In this document: one piece after another, positions 43,921 through 55,699 of the stretch
Position numbering within the stretch: position 1 is the stretch's first letter
Layout of the letters: every line of letters begins with the position of its first letter
Source: Piliocolobus tephrosceles
Taxonomy: Eukaryota > Chordata > Mammalia > Primates > Cercopithecidae
DNA length: 64,000 bases
Direction of reading: 5' to 3'
Assembly: GCF_002776525.5 (NCBI RefSeq)
Contig: NC_045443.1
Location: 60,298,129-60,362,128 of the forward strand
Notes under the pieces: model-generated
Databases searched by the model: none
What the model was told of the DNA's origin: nothing
The model's input: only the letters and a program-made list of their open reading frames with translations
Translations under genes and position numbers: made by a program

Positions 43921-45436
43921 GATGTTACCAGAGGCATCTGCAGCCATTTACTGTGGGTACAGTGCCCTGGAGAAAAGGAGACACCTGGAATTCTAGGGGT
44001 TGTTTTATATGGCTTCAAATTGATGATAATCCTTGGGGGCCCCAAAAGCCTCTGAGAGTCTTCTTATTGGTGTAGGTTCTTGTGGAGGTCTGGCAATAAA
44101 TGCAGTTGTGACTGGAGTCTGTTTCACAGTGGTGCCAGTGGGACTATGAATCTGTCTTGTAGTTATTAAACTAGTCTTGGGATCTATAGAGGAATAGCTA
44201 TGGTTAGCATCTGGCAGAATCCCAGCAGTGGTCCTCCGACCAATGAAGTGACAGTTAACAGTTAGAAGGGCCAAGTAGTCATCATGGAACTGCCCCCATC
44301 CCCACTAGAATAGGAATTCAAAACTATATCACATCCTTGGGGGAATTAGAGTGCCACTATCAAAAAACTGAAAGACACAGGGATCATGATTCCTACCATG
44401 TCCCCATTTAACTCACCTGTTTGGCTAATGCAAAAACCAAGCAGATCATGGAGAATGGCAGCAGACTATCTCACGCTTATTCAGAGGGTGAAGCCTATCA
44501 AAGCTGTGCTTTTGGATGGGTTAGCTTCATCCCATATAAATACAGCCTTTGGCATCTGAACCTAGAAAATGCTTTTCATTCTCCAAATATCAGTCAAAAC
44601 AATCAGAAGCAATTTGCTTTGATGTGGTAGTGACAACAGTCTAGCTATATGGTTTTACTTACGAATGTGTCAACTCTCTAGTCCGTATTAAATGATCTAG
44701 AGGAACACTGATTGTCCTAAGAGCCCATACCCTATTATTTCGGCCCATTACATTGATGACATGTTAATTGGACCTTATGAACAAGCAGTAGCAAGCACCC
44801 TTTATAAGACACGTTTGTACCATAGGGTGGAAGATAAACCTTGCAAAAGTTCAGGGGTCACTATATCAGTGAATTTGCTAGGGGTCTGGTACACATTGGG
44901 ATATCCCCTCTAAAATGAAGTACGTCTGTACTATTCATTGCCTACCACAAATAAGAGTCATGATGCTTATTGAACATCTTTGCATTTCAGAGGCTGATTT
45001 ACCACACTTTGAACATGATCTGACGCATTTGCCTGTTAAGTCTGATATTTTGATTGGAGTCAGAGAAAAGAAAAGGCTCTATTGCAGGCCTAGGCTGCGT
45101 TAGAACTTACTTTTCCATTAAAGCCTGATGAGTCAACCCAGTGGTATTAGAAATGTATTCTTCATTAGAGATGCTGTATAGAGCCTCTGGCAAGTCCCAA
45201 TAGAATAATCCCATCAGGGAACCCTAGGACTTTTAAGCAAAGCCTATTCTTTGCTACAGACAACTGCTCTCCATGTGAAAGGCAGCTCCTAACTTTCTAT
45301 GGACTTTGATAGACACTGAATATCTGACCATGAAATCTTATGAACTTGAGCTGCTCCTCAGAAACTACTTGTCATCTATTCAACAAAATGAAAAGGTAAA
45401 TTGTGCTCTATCATTTCATTATTAAAAGGAAACAGT

Positions 45437-45750
45437 GGCCGGGCATGGTGACTCATGCCGGTAATCCCAGCACTTTAGGAGACTGAGGCAGGAGGATCAC
45501 TTGAGATCAGGAGTTTGAGACCAGCCTGGCCAACATCGTGAGACCTCGTCTCTACCAAAAATACAAAAATTAGCCAGGCATGGTGGTGTAACACCTGTCA
45601 TCGAAGCTACTTAGGAAGTTGAGGCAAGAGAATCGCTTGAACCTAGGAAGTGGAGGTTGTAGTGAGCCAAGATTGCACCGCTGCATTTTAGCCTGGGCAA
45701 CAGGGTGAGACTCTGTCTCAATAAATAAATAACAAAATTAAATAAATGAA
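45437..45750 (+). mobile_element. Alu (J/S-type)
   Basis: Full two-arm Alu from ggccgggcatggtgactcat to 'gtgagactctgtctcaataa', with a (TAAA)n-like tail. More diverged than the AluY copy in the same provirus. Confidence 0.9.
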
Positions 45751-45844
45751 AATAGCAGCTATGTGATGCTAAGTCAGAAAATACAAGATACTCAGATTTT
45801 TATGGTATCTCCTACTGTTTTATCATATTTTTTAAAATGCAGAC

Positions 45845-46241
45845 TGTGATAGTTATTTGTATACATCAATCTGACTGGTTCAAGGAATGCCCAGATGTCT
45901 GGGTAAGCATTATTTCTGGGGGTGTCTGTGAGGGTGTTTCTAGAGGAGATTAGCAGTTGAATCTGTGGACTCAGGAGACACCCTCCCTAACGTGGGTACG
46001 CATCATTTAATCTGTTGAGGACCTGAACAGAAGGGGGAATTCCCGTCCCCCACCCTGCCCCTTTTTCTGGTTAAATGCTTGAGCTGGGATATCTCATCTC
46101 ATTTTCTCCTGCCCTTAGACCAGGATTTTATACCATTGGCTCTCTTGAGCCATACATACATACGTGTGTGTGTGTGTGTGCATGTGTATATATATCCATA
46201 TCCTATTAATTCTGTTTCTCTGGAAAACCCAGACTAATACA
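45845..46241 (+). mobile_element. MLT2-type (ERVL) LTR
   Basis: Begins 'tgtgatagttatttgtatac', includes 'gcccagatgtctgggtaagc' and 'gggtgtctgtgagggtgttt', and ends 'tctggaaaacccagactaat' plus 'aca'. A (TG)n/(TA)n run lies at about 46163-46192. It interrupts the pol remnant. Confidence 0.82.
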
Positions 46242-47084
46242 TTTACCTGTTATCTCAAGGGGAGTTCCCAGTAGCTCATTCATAGCCAAAGAAAAGTGTG
46301 TTGCCATTCATATGTGTTAGCATCAGCCAGAAATGGATGACCACTGCTTCTCAGTGCTCCTGACAGACAGAGGTGAGGGCAAGACTTCTTGTGCGGACTT
46401 TTGAGCAGAATGTCTAGTTGTCCAATTTGTTTGGAAAGAAAAATGACCTGGTTCTATATTGATCCATGAGCAGTGGTTAGTGGATTGGCTAGCTCTTCAA
46501 AGACTTGGCAAGAAGGGGCCATTTACCTCCTTGTATCCAATTACCAGAAGGGCACCGTGTTACTGTTTTATCATGGGAAGAAAGATTTTATCATGGGGAG
46601 AAAGGGAATGCATAGTATTGGACTACCTTGTAGGACTCCTTTGCCCGATAGTTCTGGTCAATGAAAATACGGTGCCAACCCAATAGAAAGACCACCAAAG
46701 ATGGAAATCCCTCAGGCAAATGACTCTGTGTAGGGAAGGTGCTAGTGAAGAGTAGGGTAAACATGAAATGGGTCACAGAAGGCAGCTGTGATCACCACCT
46801 TGGGTCTGTGAGCAGCTGCATAAGCAGGGACTGTACTAGCTACTGTTTATGTTCATTCATTCTCCCCTCCCCTTTCTCTCCCTGTTGACTAATATGAAGC
46901 ATATTGATAGTGGCAAATGTTTTAGATTCCATGTGGGGGTACACATGAGTTAACAACACCATATGCTGATATTTCACATGTTTTCTATTTGGAGGTACAA
47001 GCTTTTTACAAGATGGAGGACAAGAGCCAATCCTGAGGCACAAAATAGGTTGGCTGCTTTCTGTTTGCCTGCTCACATTCCCTT

Positions 47085-47420
47085 TCTACCCCTTTCCACC
47101 ATATACTTTGTCTTGATATGCATCAATTACACCAGGAAGAACTCTTTGTCCTCTGGTGTCAGGTTCCTGTTCAGTCAATGAGAACAGGAAAAACATTTGA
47201 GAGAGTGAGGTCTGGGTCTTTATTTCCTGGCTTCCCTCTTCAGGATCACTTCTGGCTGAGTGCAACCTTTAACAGTTGCAGTTTTGCTCAGGGCGCCCTC
47301 CAGATAGTCCTCTCTGCTTCTGGATTTCAGCAATGACCCCTTCTTCATACTCTTCAAGCCTGAAAAGGCACTTGCTACTGTTACTAGCTTCAGAGTACTA
47401 TTAACCCCCTTTCCATGACC
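47085..47420 (+). repeat. 3' LTR of the ERVL-like provirus (partial)
   Basis: Related to the 5' LTR in the same order. The last part of the LTR seems missing or unrecognisable. Confidence 0.5.
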
Positions 47421-48279
47421 CCTTCACTAACCTTCCTCAGACTTTTCCAGTGTGAGTCAGCTAGGTGCTTCCTACTGATTTACAAGTCTAATTTTTTAGT
47501 TATTCTAATATGCCAAATTCTCTTCAATATTACAAATGCTTCAAGTAGTAACTATATCAAGATTAAACCATTGACAATAAATATTTATTCTCGATCTTAA
47601 CACAAAAGTATTAATATTCTTCCTGGAGAAAAAGGTACTTATTCATGAAGTCGGCTATATATGGCTGCATAGATGGTTTCCTAAACAACTCTGGGGACCA
47701 CATTCATATTAACTAGTATGAAAGAGGCACATCCTGTAGTTGGGTGCCACACAGTTCCCCCACAATTGCATGTGGTGGCCCTGGGTCTATCAAGGATATG
47801 TTTTGGTTATTCCAAGAATTACAAGGTTACTCTTTCTTGCAAATTGAGGTAACTATCCCAGCACACTGAGGGTGCTCATTGGCCACATAATTTTGGATTG
47901 GTCTTACGTATGATTCTCTCCTTGTCACTGACCTATATGACCCATTTATTTTTTATTCTGTGACTTTCAAATGGTGTGATCTTCCAATACACATGTCCCG
48001 GATTCACATTGAGCATTATCTAATTTTTCTGTCTGATTTTGAGTCTGCAAGTTTCAACCCAGATGACTTCACCACTTGATTGAATTAAATGAATCTCCTT
48101 ATTGTCTGTATCATCTCAGCTCTTCCTGGCCACGCCACAAGCCTTAAGGCTATCTAAATGTCCTTAGTTTGAATCCTGAATATCTGTCTGTATCTGTGAA
48201 TGTAGCACAATAGTGGTCATGGATGAAGGTACAGTGACATAAAAAGAGGCTGAACAGGGTCCCGGCACTGAGAAAGGTG
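47421..48279. other. Unassigned interval
   Basis: No gene or named repeat seen. Confidence 0.35.
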
Positions 48280-48740
48280 GGTAAGATTTTGAAAGGCTTG
48301 AAACAGGAGGCCAACTTGATCTACTGTGAGTTCTAAAAAGATCTTCCTGGTTGAGGTGCAAAGAATGAATTGGAATGGGGCAGGTGGGAATACAGGGAGA
48401 TGAGTTAAAAGCCTATTGCCAGGTCCAAATAGAGAAAGAGTGACTTGGATTACTGACAATGGAAACAGAGAAAAGTGGATGGATTTGAGAAAGATTTTGG
48501 AAATAAAATTCATGGAACTTGGTGGTGACTGGATCTAGGGAGTAAGGAAGGGGAGACGTAAGGAAAGATGGCTGAATAGCTGGTGGATTGTGGTGATGAT
48601 GGCTGTGCACATTGGTGGTAGCAATGATGAGGCAGGGGAGGGAGAGAACAGAAGCAAGAAAGGACCACGAATTCAATTTGAGGTGCCTGTAAGAAAGAAT
48701 CCAAGTGATGAGGTTGAACAAGCGTGAGATGTTTGGTTGG
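48280..48740 (-). mobile_element. L2 ORF2 fragment
   Basis: On the minus strand the frame around 48413-48721 includes FYFQNLSQIHPLFS, a decayed stretch of the L2 ORF2 end. The 102- and 119-residue minus frames here are L2 remnants, not genes. Confidence 0.7.
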
Positions 48741-48879
48741 AGAAATGCTAATGGTAATCAGAGCAAACATAGAGTACTTAATTGTTTTAATGCAGTCCTT
48801 AATAAGTGAGGGTGGAGTGGAAGAAAACAAGGTAAAATAAAGGCAAAAAATCATTTGTTCATCTCTCAATGCCTATGTC

Positions 48880-49010
48880 CATTCAAATAGATATCGTTCA
48901 ATTATCCAGAGTCTTGTGTATGCAGATACTATTCTAGATTCTGAGTAAAGTGGTGAACTAGAGAAAGCTCTTACCCTTACATTTCCTATTCTCAGTGGAA
49001 ATAAATTCAC
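48880..49010 (-). mobile_element. L2 3' fragment
   Basis: 'cagatactattctagattct' and 'agctcttacccttacatttc' resemble the reverse L2 3' end. Confidence 0.45.
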
Positions 49011-49265
49011 AACATTGAGATTAAATCGTTAACACTAACTTTAGGGAAAAATATACAGATCATATTTGGTTTTATTTTATTTTACTGTTTTAGACATGTC
49101 ACATTTATTTTGATTTTCCTGTTATTTTGTAGGGCTTTGTCTAAGTGCTCTATTGGCTAATAGTTCATAAGTTCATAATTTTGCTAGTTTCTATAAGATA
49201 TTTATATTTGTATATCTAGAAATGTTGGTTGGTAGGGTATTTCTCTTATAATTCTCATTTTTGTG

Positions 49266-49565
49266 TTTTTTTTTTTTTTTTTTTGAGATGGAGTCTTGCT
49301 TTGTTGCCCAGGCTAGAGTGCAGTGGTACAATCTCAGCTCACTACAACATCTGCCTCCCAAATTCAAGAGGTTATCCTGCCTCCGCCTCCCGAGTAGCCG
49401 GGATTACAGGCACCCACCATTATGCCCAGCTAATTTTTGTATTTTTGTAGAGACAGGGTTTTACCATGTTGGCCAGGCTGGTCTTGAACTCCTGACCTCA
49501 GGTGATCTGCCCACCTTGGCCTCCCAAAGTGCTGGGATTACAGGTGTGAGCCACCACACCCAGCC
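49266..49565 (-). mobile_element. AluSx-type
   Basis: Reverse Alu with a 19-base T-run and both arms, ending 'gccaccacacccagcc'. The 108-residue frame at 49261-49587 is its translation. Confidence 0.92.
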
Positions 49566-50836
49566 TATATTCTTTCTTGAACTTTAATAGCAGCAAAAAT
49601 CCTCCTAGATATTATCTACTAGATGAAGAAATATGTCATCAGGAGAGGTGATAAACACATTTATGACCCAGCCTGAAGGTCTTTGTGAGACAGATAGACT
49701 TTGAGACTTTTAGTGTGATAATGATACATTGTTGACTATTGTTGATAATATTAACTATTGACTATTAAGTTGTTAATAGTAACTGGACAGGGAGGGATTC
49801 ATCCTGCCCAGGCAAATCCAAATGCTAAATAAACATTATTGAGCATTCGGGTGTGCCAGGCATTAGGACAAGAACTTGGTCTACAAGAAAACCCAAAAGT
49901 TCGTAATTCAGACAGAATTTCTTTCCTCAGTATCTGTCCACTAAACATATAGGAATGAACCCTATCATGTGATTTATAGTGCACATGGCTGGAAGCACTC
50001 GCTCATATCCACTCACTCCTACTTTGTTTAGGAGCATCACTTACTTTTCATGTTTATATGATCCTTTTGCTTAACATTGCCCAGAAGTGAGCGTCTCATA
50101 TTAACAAATTTCCTAATTGTTTGGGTAACTGATGCTTAGTCATGTATCAGTCAGTGTTCATTCAGGCAAATGGAAGTTGTTCTTTGTATTTCAATACAGG
50201 GGATTAAAGGTTTCATCCCTATCAAATGGGCTAGGGAAAGGGCAGGTCAAGAAGCCCAGTACCTACAATCTCAGCCAGCAGCACTGAAGTGGGTTGCCCT
50301 CAAGACCTTGCCAGACACAGACACTGCTGTGTGTCTCGTATCCACCATCTGGTCAGCGTCTGCCTGCAACTGCCACTCAAGAATAATGGCCTGTCCTTCC
50401 CTTTAGAATCTCGCCAAGTGCCCTGTTCCAATTTTCATGTCCCCATTCTTTTCCAGGCAACACTTGAACTTTTATGAAACAGGCTTGATAAGGCTCACTG
50501 TGAGTTCAGCTTTCATTGTTATCCAGTCACCTATAGGATCCAATTTTAGATTTGGCTCTCAGAAATCTTAGCTCTGCAGCTACAAGTTTCAGAACATAGA
50601 AGCTTTTTTAGTTCCTTGTTTGTGAATTTATAGATCTTCCTTCCATAAGCTTCAGTCTTAGATATCCAGCCAGTTCCATTATTGTTGTCAAACTTTCTGC
50701 TCGAACATTCTCTTGAAGAAGTCATACGGTCTTTCAACACTTAGCTTTCTTATAGGCTCATAATTCCAGGAAACTAAAAGTGGAAATTAAAAAATTATTT
50801 AGCCTCTGCACATTGTGTACCAACAAAAAATCTCTC
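49566..50836. other. Unassigned interval
   Basis: A cryptic repeat of 'ttgactatt'-type words lies at 49732-49785. No named repeat or gene. The 78-residue plus frame at 50170-50406 has no features. Confidence 0.35.
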
Positions 50837-51310
50837 TTTTTTTTTTTTTTTTTTTTTTTTTTGCTAGCAATGAGGACATTACATTCTTTAACTCTATTCA
50901 GATCAGAGAACTCATCCCGGATTCTCTTCTTTGAGGTTCTGTTTTCCTGAAACTGCTGCCAGTAGCAAAAATTATAAGAGTAAAACTTCAGTCATTAAAT
51001 CAGAAGTCACTCTGTATAGATGTAACTCATGTGGCTGACCTTATTTACTCGGTTTCCAGCTCCTCCAGAGGTCAAACTGATAATCATGGCCCAAGGTTTC
51101 CACCAAAACTATGACCATTAGCATAAACTATCTGGATGACCCAAGGTCCAAGGTAGACGAAAAAACTCTTATCAAGCGGGATATTCCAGGTTCTTAGAGG
51201 TTATCTTCTAGGAGTCAGTCAAGGGGCAAACTTTTCTTTGAAACACGCAGGGTCTGTGCAACTCAGGTCTACTGAGTTAATCCTTTATTGCATACACAGA
51301 ATCACAGAAA
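50837..51310 (-). mobile_element. T26 tract followed by LTR-like sequence
   Basis: A run of 26 T's (50837-50862) precedes about 450 bp that, on the minus strand, begin with an AATAAA context near 51285 and resemble an old LTR I cannot name. It may also be a retrocopy with a poly(A) tail. Confidence 0.3.
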
Positions 51311-51354
51311 TTTGTATCTTAAGGAACCTCAGAGATTATCTGGTTAAACCTCTT

Positions 51355-51560
51355 TTTTCGTAGGTAAGAAAATCAGATGGATGTGGATTTAAATTCCAAT
51401 TTTAGACTTATAAACTGTGAGGCATTGGAGAAATTGTTTAACCTCTCTGACCCCAATTTTTTTGCACAGATTCCTAGTTAACAAGAGTTATAGTCAAGAT
51501 GAAGTGAGAACTTATCCAAATGCTTAAGCTAAATTAGTGGCTAAAATATAAGACTAAAAA
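51355..51560 (+). repeat. MIR
   Basis: 'gatgtggatttaaattccaa' and 'attgtttaacctctctgacc' fit the MIR 5' half; the 3' half is worn. Confidence 0.6.
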
Positions 51561-52874
51561 CAATAATTTTTTTCTTATTCAGTAAGTTTATCAAGAGTAT
51601 ATTATTATACTGATGCAGGTAGGAGAAAAAGTTGCTGTTCTATTAAAAATAAGCATTTTGATAACTAGCACTGTAGAAAAATTTATGTAAGAAGAGATGT
51701 CACTTTGTTTTGGAAAATGCCTTGAAGGTCCCTTTGAGAGTCAAGAGTGAGGCTCTCCAGGAATTAGTCTGCAAAGAAAGAAATGAACTGTTTTGCAAAA
51801 TAATTGGATGAAATATAGCAAGGTAGGAGGGAAAAAGGAGTGAGAAAGACTGGAGTGAAGGGTAAAAATGAGGAGTTGAAAATATTTTTTGAAGAAGTTG
51901 GTCAGTGCCACGTTGTTAAAAGCCTTCAAATCTACATAAATTAGTTTCCCAGAGTCTCAGAGCTTGTTAATGAAAGAGCTGAGATGAAAGATCTTTTTAG
52001 AAAACCACATTACCTCTTTAAGAACTAGTTTTTTTAAAAAACCACTTTTAATATTTAATAATACCTTGGGGTATTAAACAGAGCATACAACTCTTTTGCT
52101 AATATTTGAGATTCTCAGAAGCTGCCCACCAAATATCTGGGTTAATACTGTATTTCACATAGTTAATTAAATATTTACTCACCTAAAAAGAAATAGTTTT
52201 CAGCTAAGTTTCAGAGAATGCTTATGAATCACCAAAACAGCCAGGCACCACTGTTTCATTACAAACATTGCAAGAGAAAACAAAATAGTGCCTTATGCCT
52301 GACTACTTTTGGTGATTATAATAAAAAAATTAAGTTTCCTGAGCTTATTGTTATTGCTTTGCATTGATAAATGCCCGTGGTTTTGTTCAGCTAACATTTT
52401 TATGTAGTAACAGGGAAATGTACAACTCTCTTCGTTTTTGGAAACCAACAAAGCCTGGATTTGCAAGTGTGGAGTCGTAATATGCTACACTTCAGTTGAG
52501 CCTCACTTTAGTCACACATTTAGAGACAGAATCCAAACACAGAGGACACAAACGATGAAGAAATGGAGACATTTGAAAAACTGTTTTTTCCTTCTAATTT
52601 TCTGTTTGGGACAATGAGCATTTTCAGCCCCTGCTTGCTGTGTCTGGAATTGCCGCAAGGGCCAGGCTTTTGAACTTATATATTAGAAGCAAATCCTCAT
52701 GTTGGACCTCCAGAGTAAAATGCAGGGCCAGCCCAGTAGGATCAGTTGTTTTCCTTCTAATTGGCTTCCCTTGGAATTTCTCACTCCATCTTTTTCAGCA
52801 CTCCAATCCCTTACTGCTACAGACCTTTCTCCGCTTCTTTGTTTGTCTGAGGTATGGTGGGTATGTAGCTTAAA
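51561..52874. other. Unassigned interval
   Basis: No gene or named repeat recognised over about 1.3 kb. Overlapping plus frames at 52640-52887 lack domain features. Confidence 0.4.
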
Positions 52875-53290
52875 CTACTGGTCATAATTCTTTACATCTG
52901 TTAGTATCCTACATCACTTGCTGTGCTTCATGGTGGATTGACTCTACTTCCCTGCTTGAAGTTGGATTTGGCTATCAGACTTGTTTTGGCCAATGGGATA
53001 TCAGCACATGTGACATGAGCAGAGGCTGCAATATGCTTGTGTGATTAGGCTTGTTTTCTACGACTCTTGTCAATGCCATGAAAAGATCACATGCCCCTGG
53101 TCTTCTGGTGTGGGGTGACCTGGGCCATCCTGAGCTTGGAGTGAAGGCTAGCCAAACCTAGCTTCGGTCAGCCAAGCCCAGCTGACCTGCACATGTGTGC
53201 ACAAGAATACATGATTGTTGTTTTAAGTTACTGAACTGTGGGGTGTTTGTTGTTGTTGTTGTTGTTGTTGTTGGACTGTTATGGTAGACA
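52875..53290 (+). mobile_element. MLT1-type LTR
   Basis: 'gttttggccaatgggatatc' near 52984 and 'tgttgttttaagttactgaa' near 53217 are MLT1 landmarks. The usual end is disrupted by a (TTG)9 expansion. Confidence 0.7.
53247..53273. repeat. (TTG)9 microsatellite
   Basis: Nine uninterrupted TTG units inside the MLT1 tail. It is a likely length-variable locus. Confidence 0.95.
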
Positions 53291-53601
53291 ATATCAGAAA
53301 ATGTAGGAGGAAGGGAAAAGAAGGCAACAAGAAAGAGAAAAAGAGCAAACTGTCCTCAACATCTTTGGCATGTTCTTTCTTTGGCATGTTGGTTTTGCTT
53401 TCTAGTCAGCCAGCTGCCACTGGTTGCTGACAGACAACACAGCATTTGATCACAGTCATAAGACTTGTGATTCTATTTACTGGCTTTAGACTAGAATTTT
53501 GTATCTGAAAAGTGAAGACAGTAGAAGTACCTACTAGGAGCTCATATGAGCATACAAATAATACAAAGCATCTGAGTTCAATAAATGGGAATAGTATTAC
53601 T

Positions 53602-53648
53602 AGCAGCAGCAGCATCACCACCACTGTAGTAGCAGCAGCAGAAGTAAT
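53602..53648. repeat. AGC-rich trinucleotide tract
   Basis: Four AGC units, then CAC-type triplets, then three more AGC units and related triplets. It is interrupted, so probably stable. Confidence 0.85.
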
Positions 53649-54140
53649 AGTAACCTTGAACTCATCTTCTACATCATCCCACACTTACCCCTGCCAGAGA
53701 ACTGTGTGGCATTTTCTTACAGGGTTCTTGTCACATCTATGAAGAAACACTGTGATAAAGGAAGATATCCATAGAGTGGTTGTGTGAAAATTTCTTTGAA
53801 GTGTATGACAAGTTTTCCTTTATCTCAGTCCCATCCTATATTTCTATTTACCCTGAATCTAGGCAGAAAAAAAGACAGAAGCCATGTTCGAGGGGACCCT
53901 CTTTATCCAACAGAGAGAGACTCAGGACCACGCATCCCAGAATAATGAAGGTCTGGGGGAGGTAAACAGTCAGAAAATTAATAAAAAACAAGGCTGTGTA
54001 ATGGGAGAAAGATCCAGACTTGTGTTCGCGACTCTCCCTGAATGCCTATGGCAAGTTGTACTGTGAATCTTTAATAAGATACTGAACCTTTACCACTTTC
54101 CTTGTTTTCTCCAATATTAGTAACAGTGAAAACTCATGGA
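53649..54140. other. Unassigned interval
   Basis: No gene or named repeat. Two overlapping 60-residue frames at 53780-54066 have no features. Confidence 0.35.
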
Positions 54141-54440
54141 AGAGTGGTGATGATGGCTCACGCCTGTAATCCCAACACTGGGAGGCCAAGGCGGGAGGAT
54201 CACTTGAGCCCAGGAGTTTGAGACCAGCTTGAATAACATGGAGAGATCCCTGTCTCCATGAAAAAATTAAAAAAAAAAAATTACCTGGGTGTGGTGCACA
54301 ACTGTAGTCCCAGCTATCTTGGAGGTTGAGAAAGGAAGATTAATTGGGCCTGGGAGGTTGAAGCTGCAGGAGCTGAGAGCACGCCACTGTACTCCAGCCT
54401 GGGTGACAGAGTGAGACCCTGTCTCTATAAAAACAAAACC
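54141..54440 (+). mobile_element. AluJ-type
   Basis: 'gatggctcacgcctgtaatc', 'ggaggatcacttgagcccag' and 'ccactgtactccagcctggg' in order, with J-like positions and several deletions. Confidence 0.85.
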
Positions 54441-55161
54441 CAAAAATCCTTAAGGGAAACCTGAAAGGAAGCTCTACATTTTTAGAGGCAGAGGAGGGGA
54501 GATACTGAGAGTGTGTGTGGGTTCTCAGTGAGCTGGGGGAAGTGGGCTGTGTCAGAGCTATGGTGATAACAACGGAAGGGAAGCAAGACACCCAGGGTTG
54601 GGGTTTTTTCTGGAATAACTACCTACTGGATAGGTAGCCTGACCTCTTACTCTTCTCTTACTCTTCCTTCTCTTGCTCTTCTGTTTCCCTTTCCCACTAA
54701 AAATCCAACCTCAGACCATAAAAGCATTCGCCATGGACTTAGAATATGAGAAACTGTAATCTCCTTTCTCAGCACCATTGCTAGAAAAACAAGTTTGATT
54801 TTCAAAGTGCCAACTGATAAGTATTCTTTTCATCTTTACTGTAATTCTTGAAAATCAAGATCTGCAAAATACTTTGGATGGCATTTGGCCTGGAATGACC
54901 AAGAAAGAGCTCCAGGCTGTCCTTGTATCAAGGGGTAGCAACCCCTCTTTAGGGAAGCTTATTCACTGGTAGCTGGGTTCTGACTTATAAAGAATGTCCT
55001 TAAAATTAGGCCCCATATGCCCACTTTGTTGAGTGACTCAAGAATCTCCTGGGAATGAATGTACCTCTTGGTACCTCTAGCATGACCTAGAAAGGCAGAA
55101 GGGAGGGGTAATTCTGAGCACCTTGTGTTGCTGGTTCCCCAGCTGTCAGCCCAGAGGAAGC
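54441..55161. other. Unassigned interval
   Basis: No gene or named repeat. Ends at the first arm of an inverted duplication. Confidence 0.35.
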
Positions 55162-55337
55162 AAACTGTACATAAAGAGCATTTAACTTTAGTTTCTCCAG
55201 CTCTCACAAATATGAGAGTATACATGAAGGAATGAAGGAGAGGGCTCTGGAATCAGATTGCCCGAGTTGTAATCCTGGATCCTACACTTGCTGTCAAGTG
55301 ACCTTGAATGATTTAATTCAATTACATCTGCCTCAAA
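55162..55337. repeat. Arm A of a local inverted duplication
   Basis: The reverse complement matches 56177-56352 at about 92% (roughly 13 mismatches and two 4-base gaps over about 172 aligned bases, counted by eye). The match includes MIR sequence and about 75 bp of non-MIR sequence. Confidence 0.93.
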
Positions 55338-55400
55338 AGTCTTATGGACTAAGTAGGATTCATTGCATGGAACTGTGATGGCAGAATATCACCAGTGACA
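55230..55400 (+). repeat. MIR (in arm A)
   Basis: 'gggctctggaatcagattgc' and 'gttgtaatcctggatcctac' are the MIR 5' region. The 3' part beyond the arm is worn. Confidence 0.65.
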
Positions 55401-55699
55401 CCTAAAAGACTATTTTATGAGAAATTCTGTAAGACCTTAAGAGCCAGGATCAACGTCTTGATATTTCCTACCACACTTCCCCAAGGATTGGGTGGCAATT
55501 CCTGGGAGCTACCATAGCAGCATTGACGTCTTGCGGGGGACTGTGGTGTCTGGAGGACACTGTAAAGTGAATGGGTAAGTTGTAGAGGAACTGGAACAGA
55601 AGGAAGAAGCCAGGGCAGCTTCACAGCCAATTCACTTCACTTGTTTGCGGCAGGTAGTGGAATTCTTTAGGGACCTGGAGTCCCACATAGGAAGACAGG

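Larger units (their letters stand above)
44421..46700 (+). pseudogene. Retroviral pol remnant (RT and RNase H region)
   Basis: The frame at 44746-44772 reads HYIDDMLIG, the reverse-transcriptase active-site box with its two aspartates, followed by short matching stretches in the same region. About 45100-45340 carries a remnant resembling the later pol/RNase H part, and similar remnants continue after the MLT2 insertion (about 46470-46560). Stops and frameshifts are frequent, and the region is cut by an Alu and an LTR. No function is possible. Confidence 0.6.
41750..47420 (+). mobile_element. Decayed ERVL-like provirus
   Basis: Two diverged LTR copies flank about 4.9 kb of internal sequence that includes a pol remnant. 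LTR homology is visible between 41801-41905 and 47146-47240 (shared 'tgtcctctgg', and 'ggtctg.gt' followed by 'tatttcc') and again in the parts with 'ctgttactagcttcag' near 47376 and its 5' counterpart near 42040. Later insertions are an AluY at 43629, an Alu at 45437 and an MLT2 LTR at 45845. All frames are broken and nothing could be expressed as a viral protein. The family is not named; ERVL-like is inferred from the pol remnant. Edges are approximate. Confidence 0.65.

Noticed and set aside
48413..48869. Overlapping minus-strand frames of 102 and 119 residues
   Set aside because: They include decayed L2 ORF2 sequence and are not host genes.
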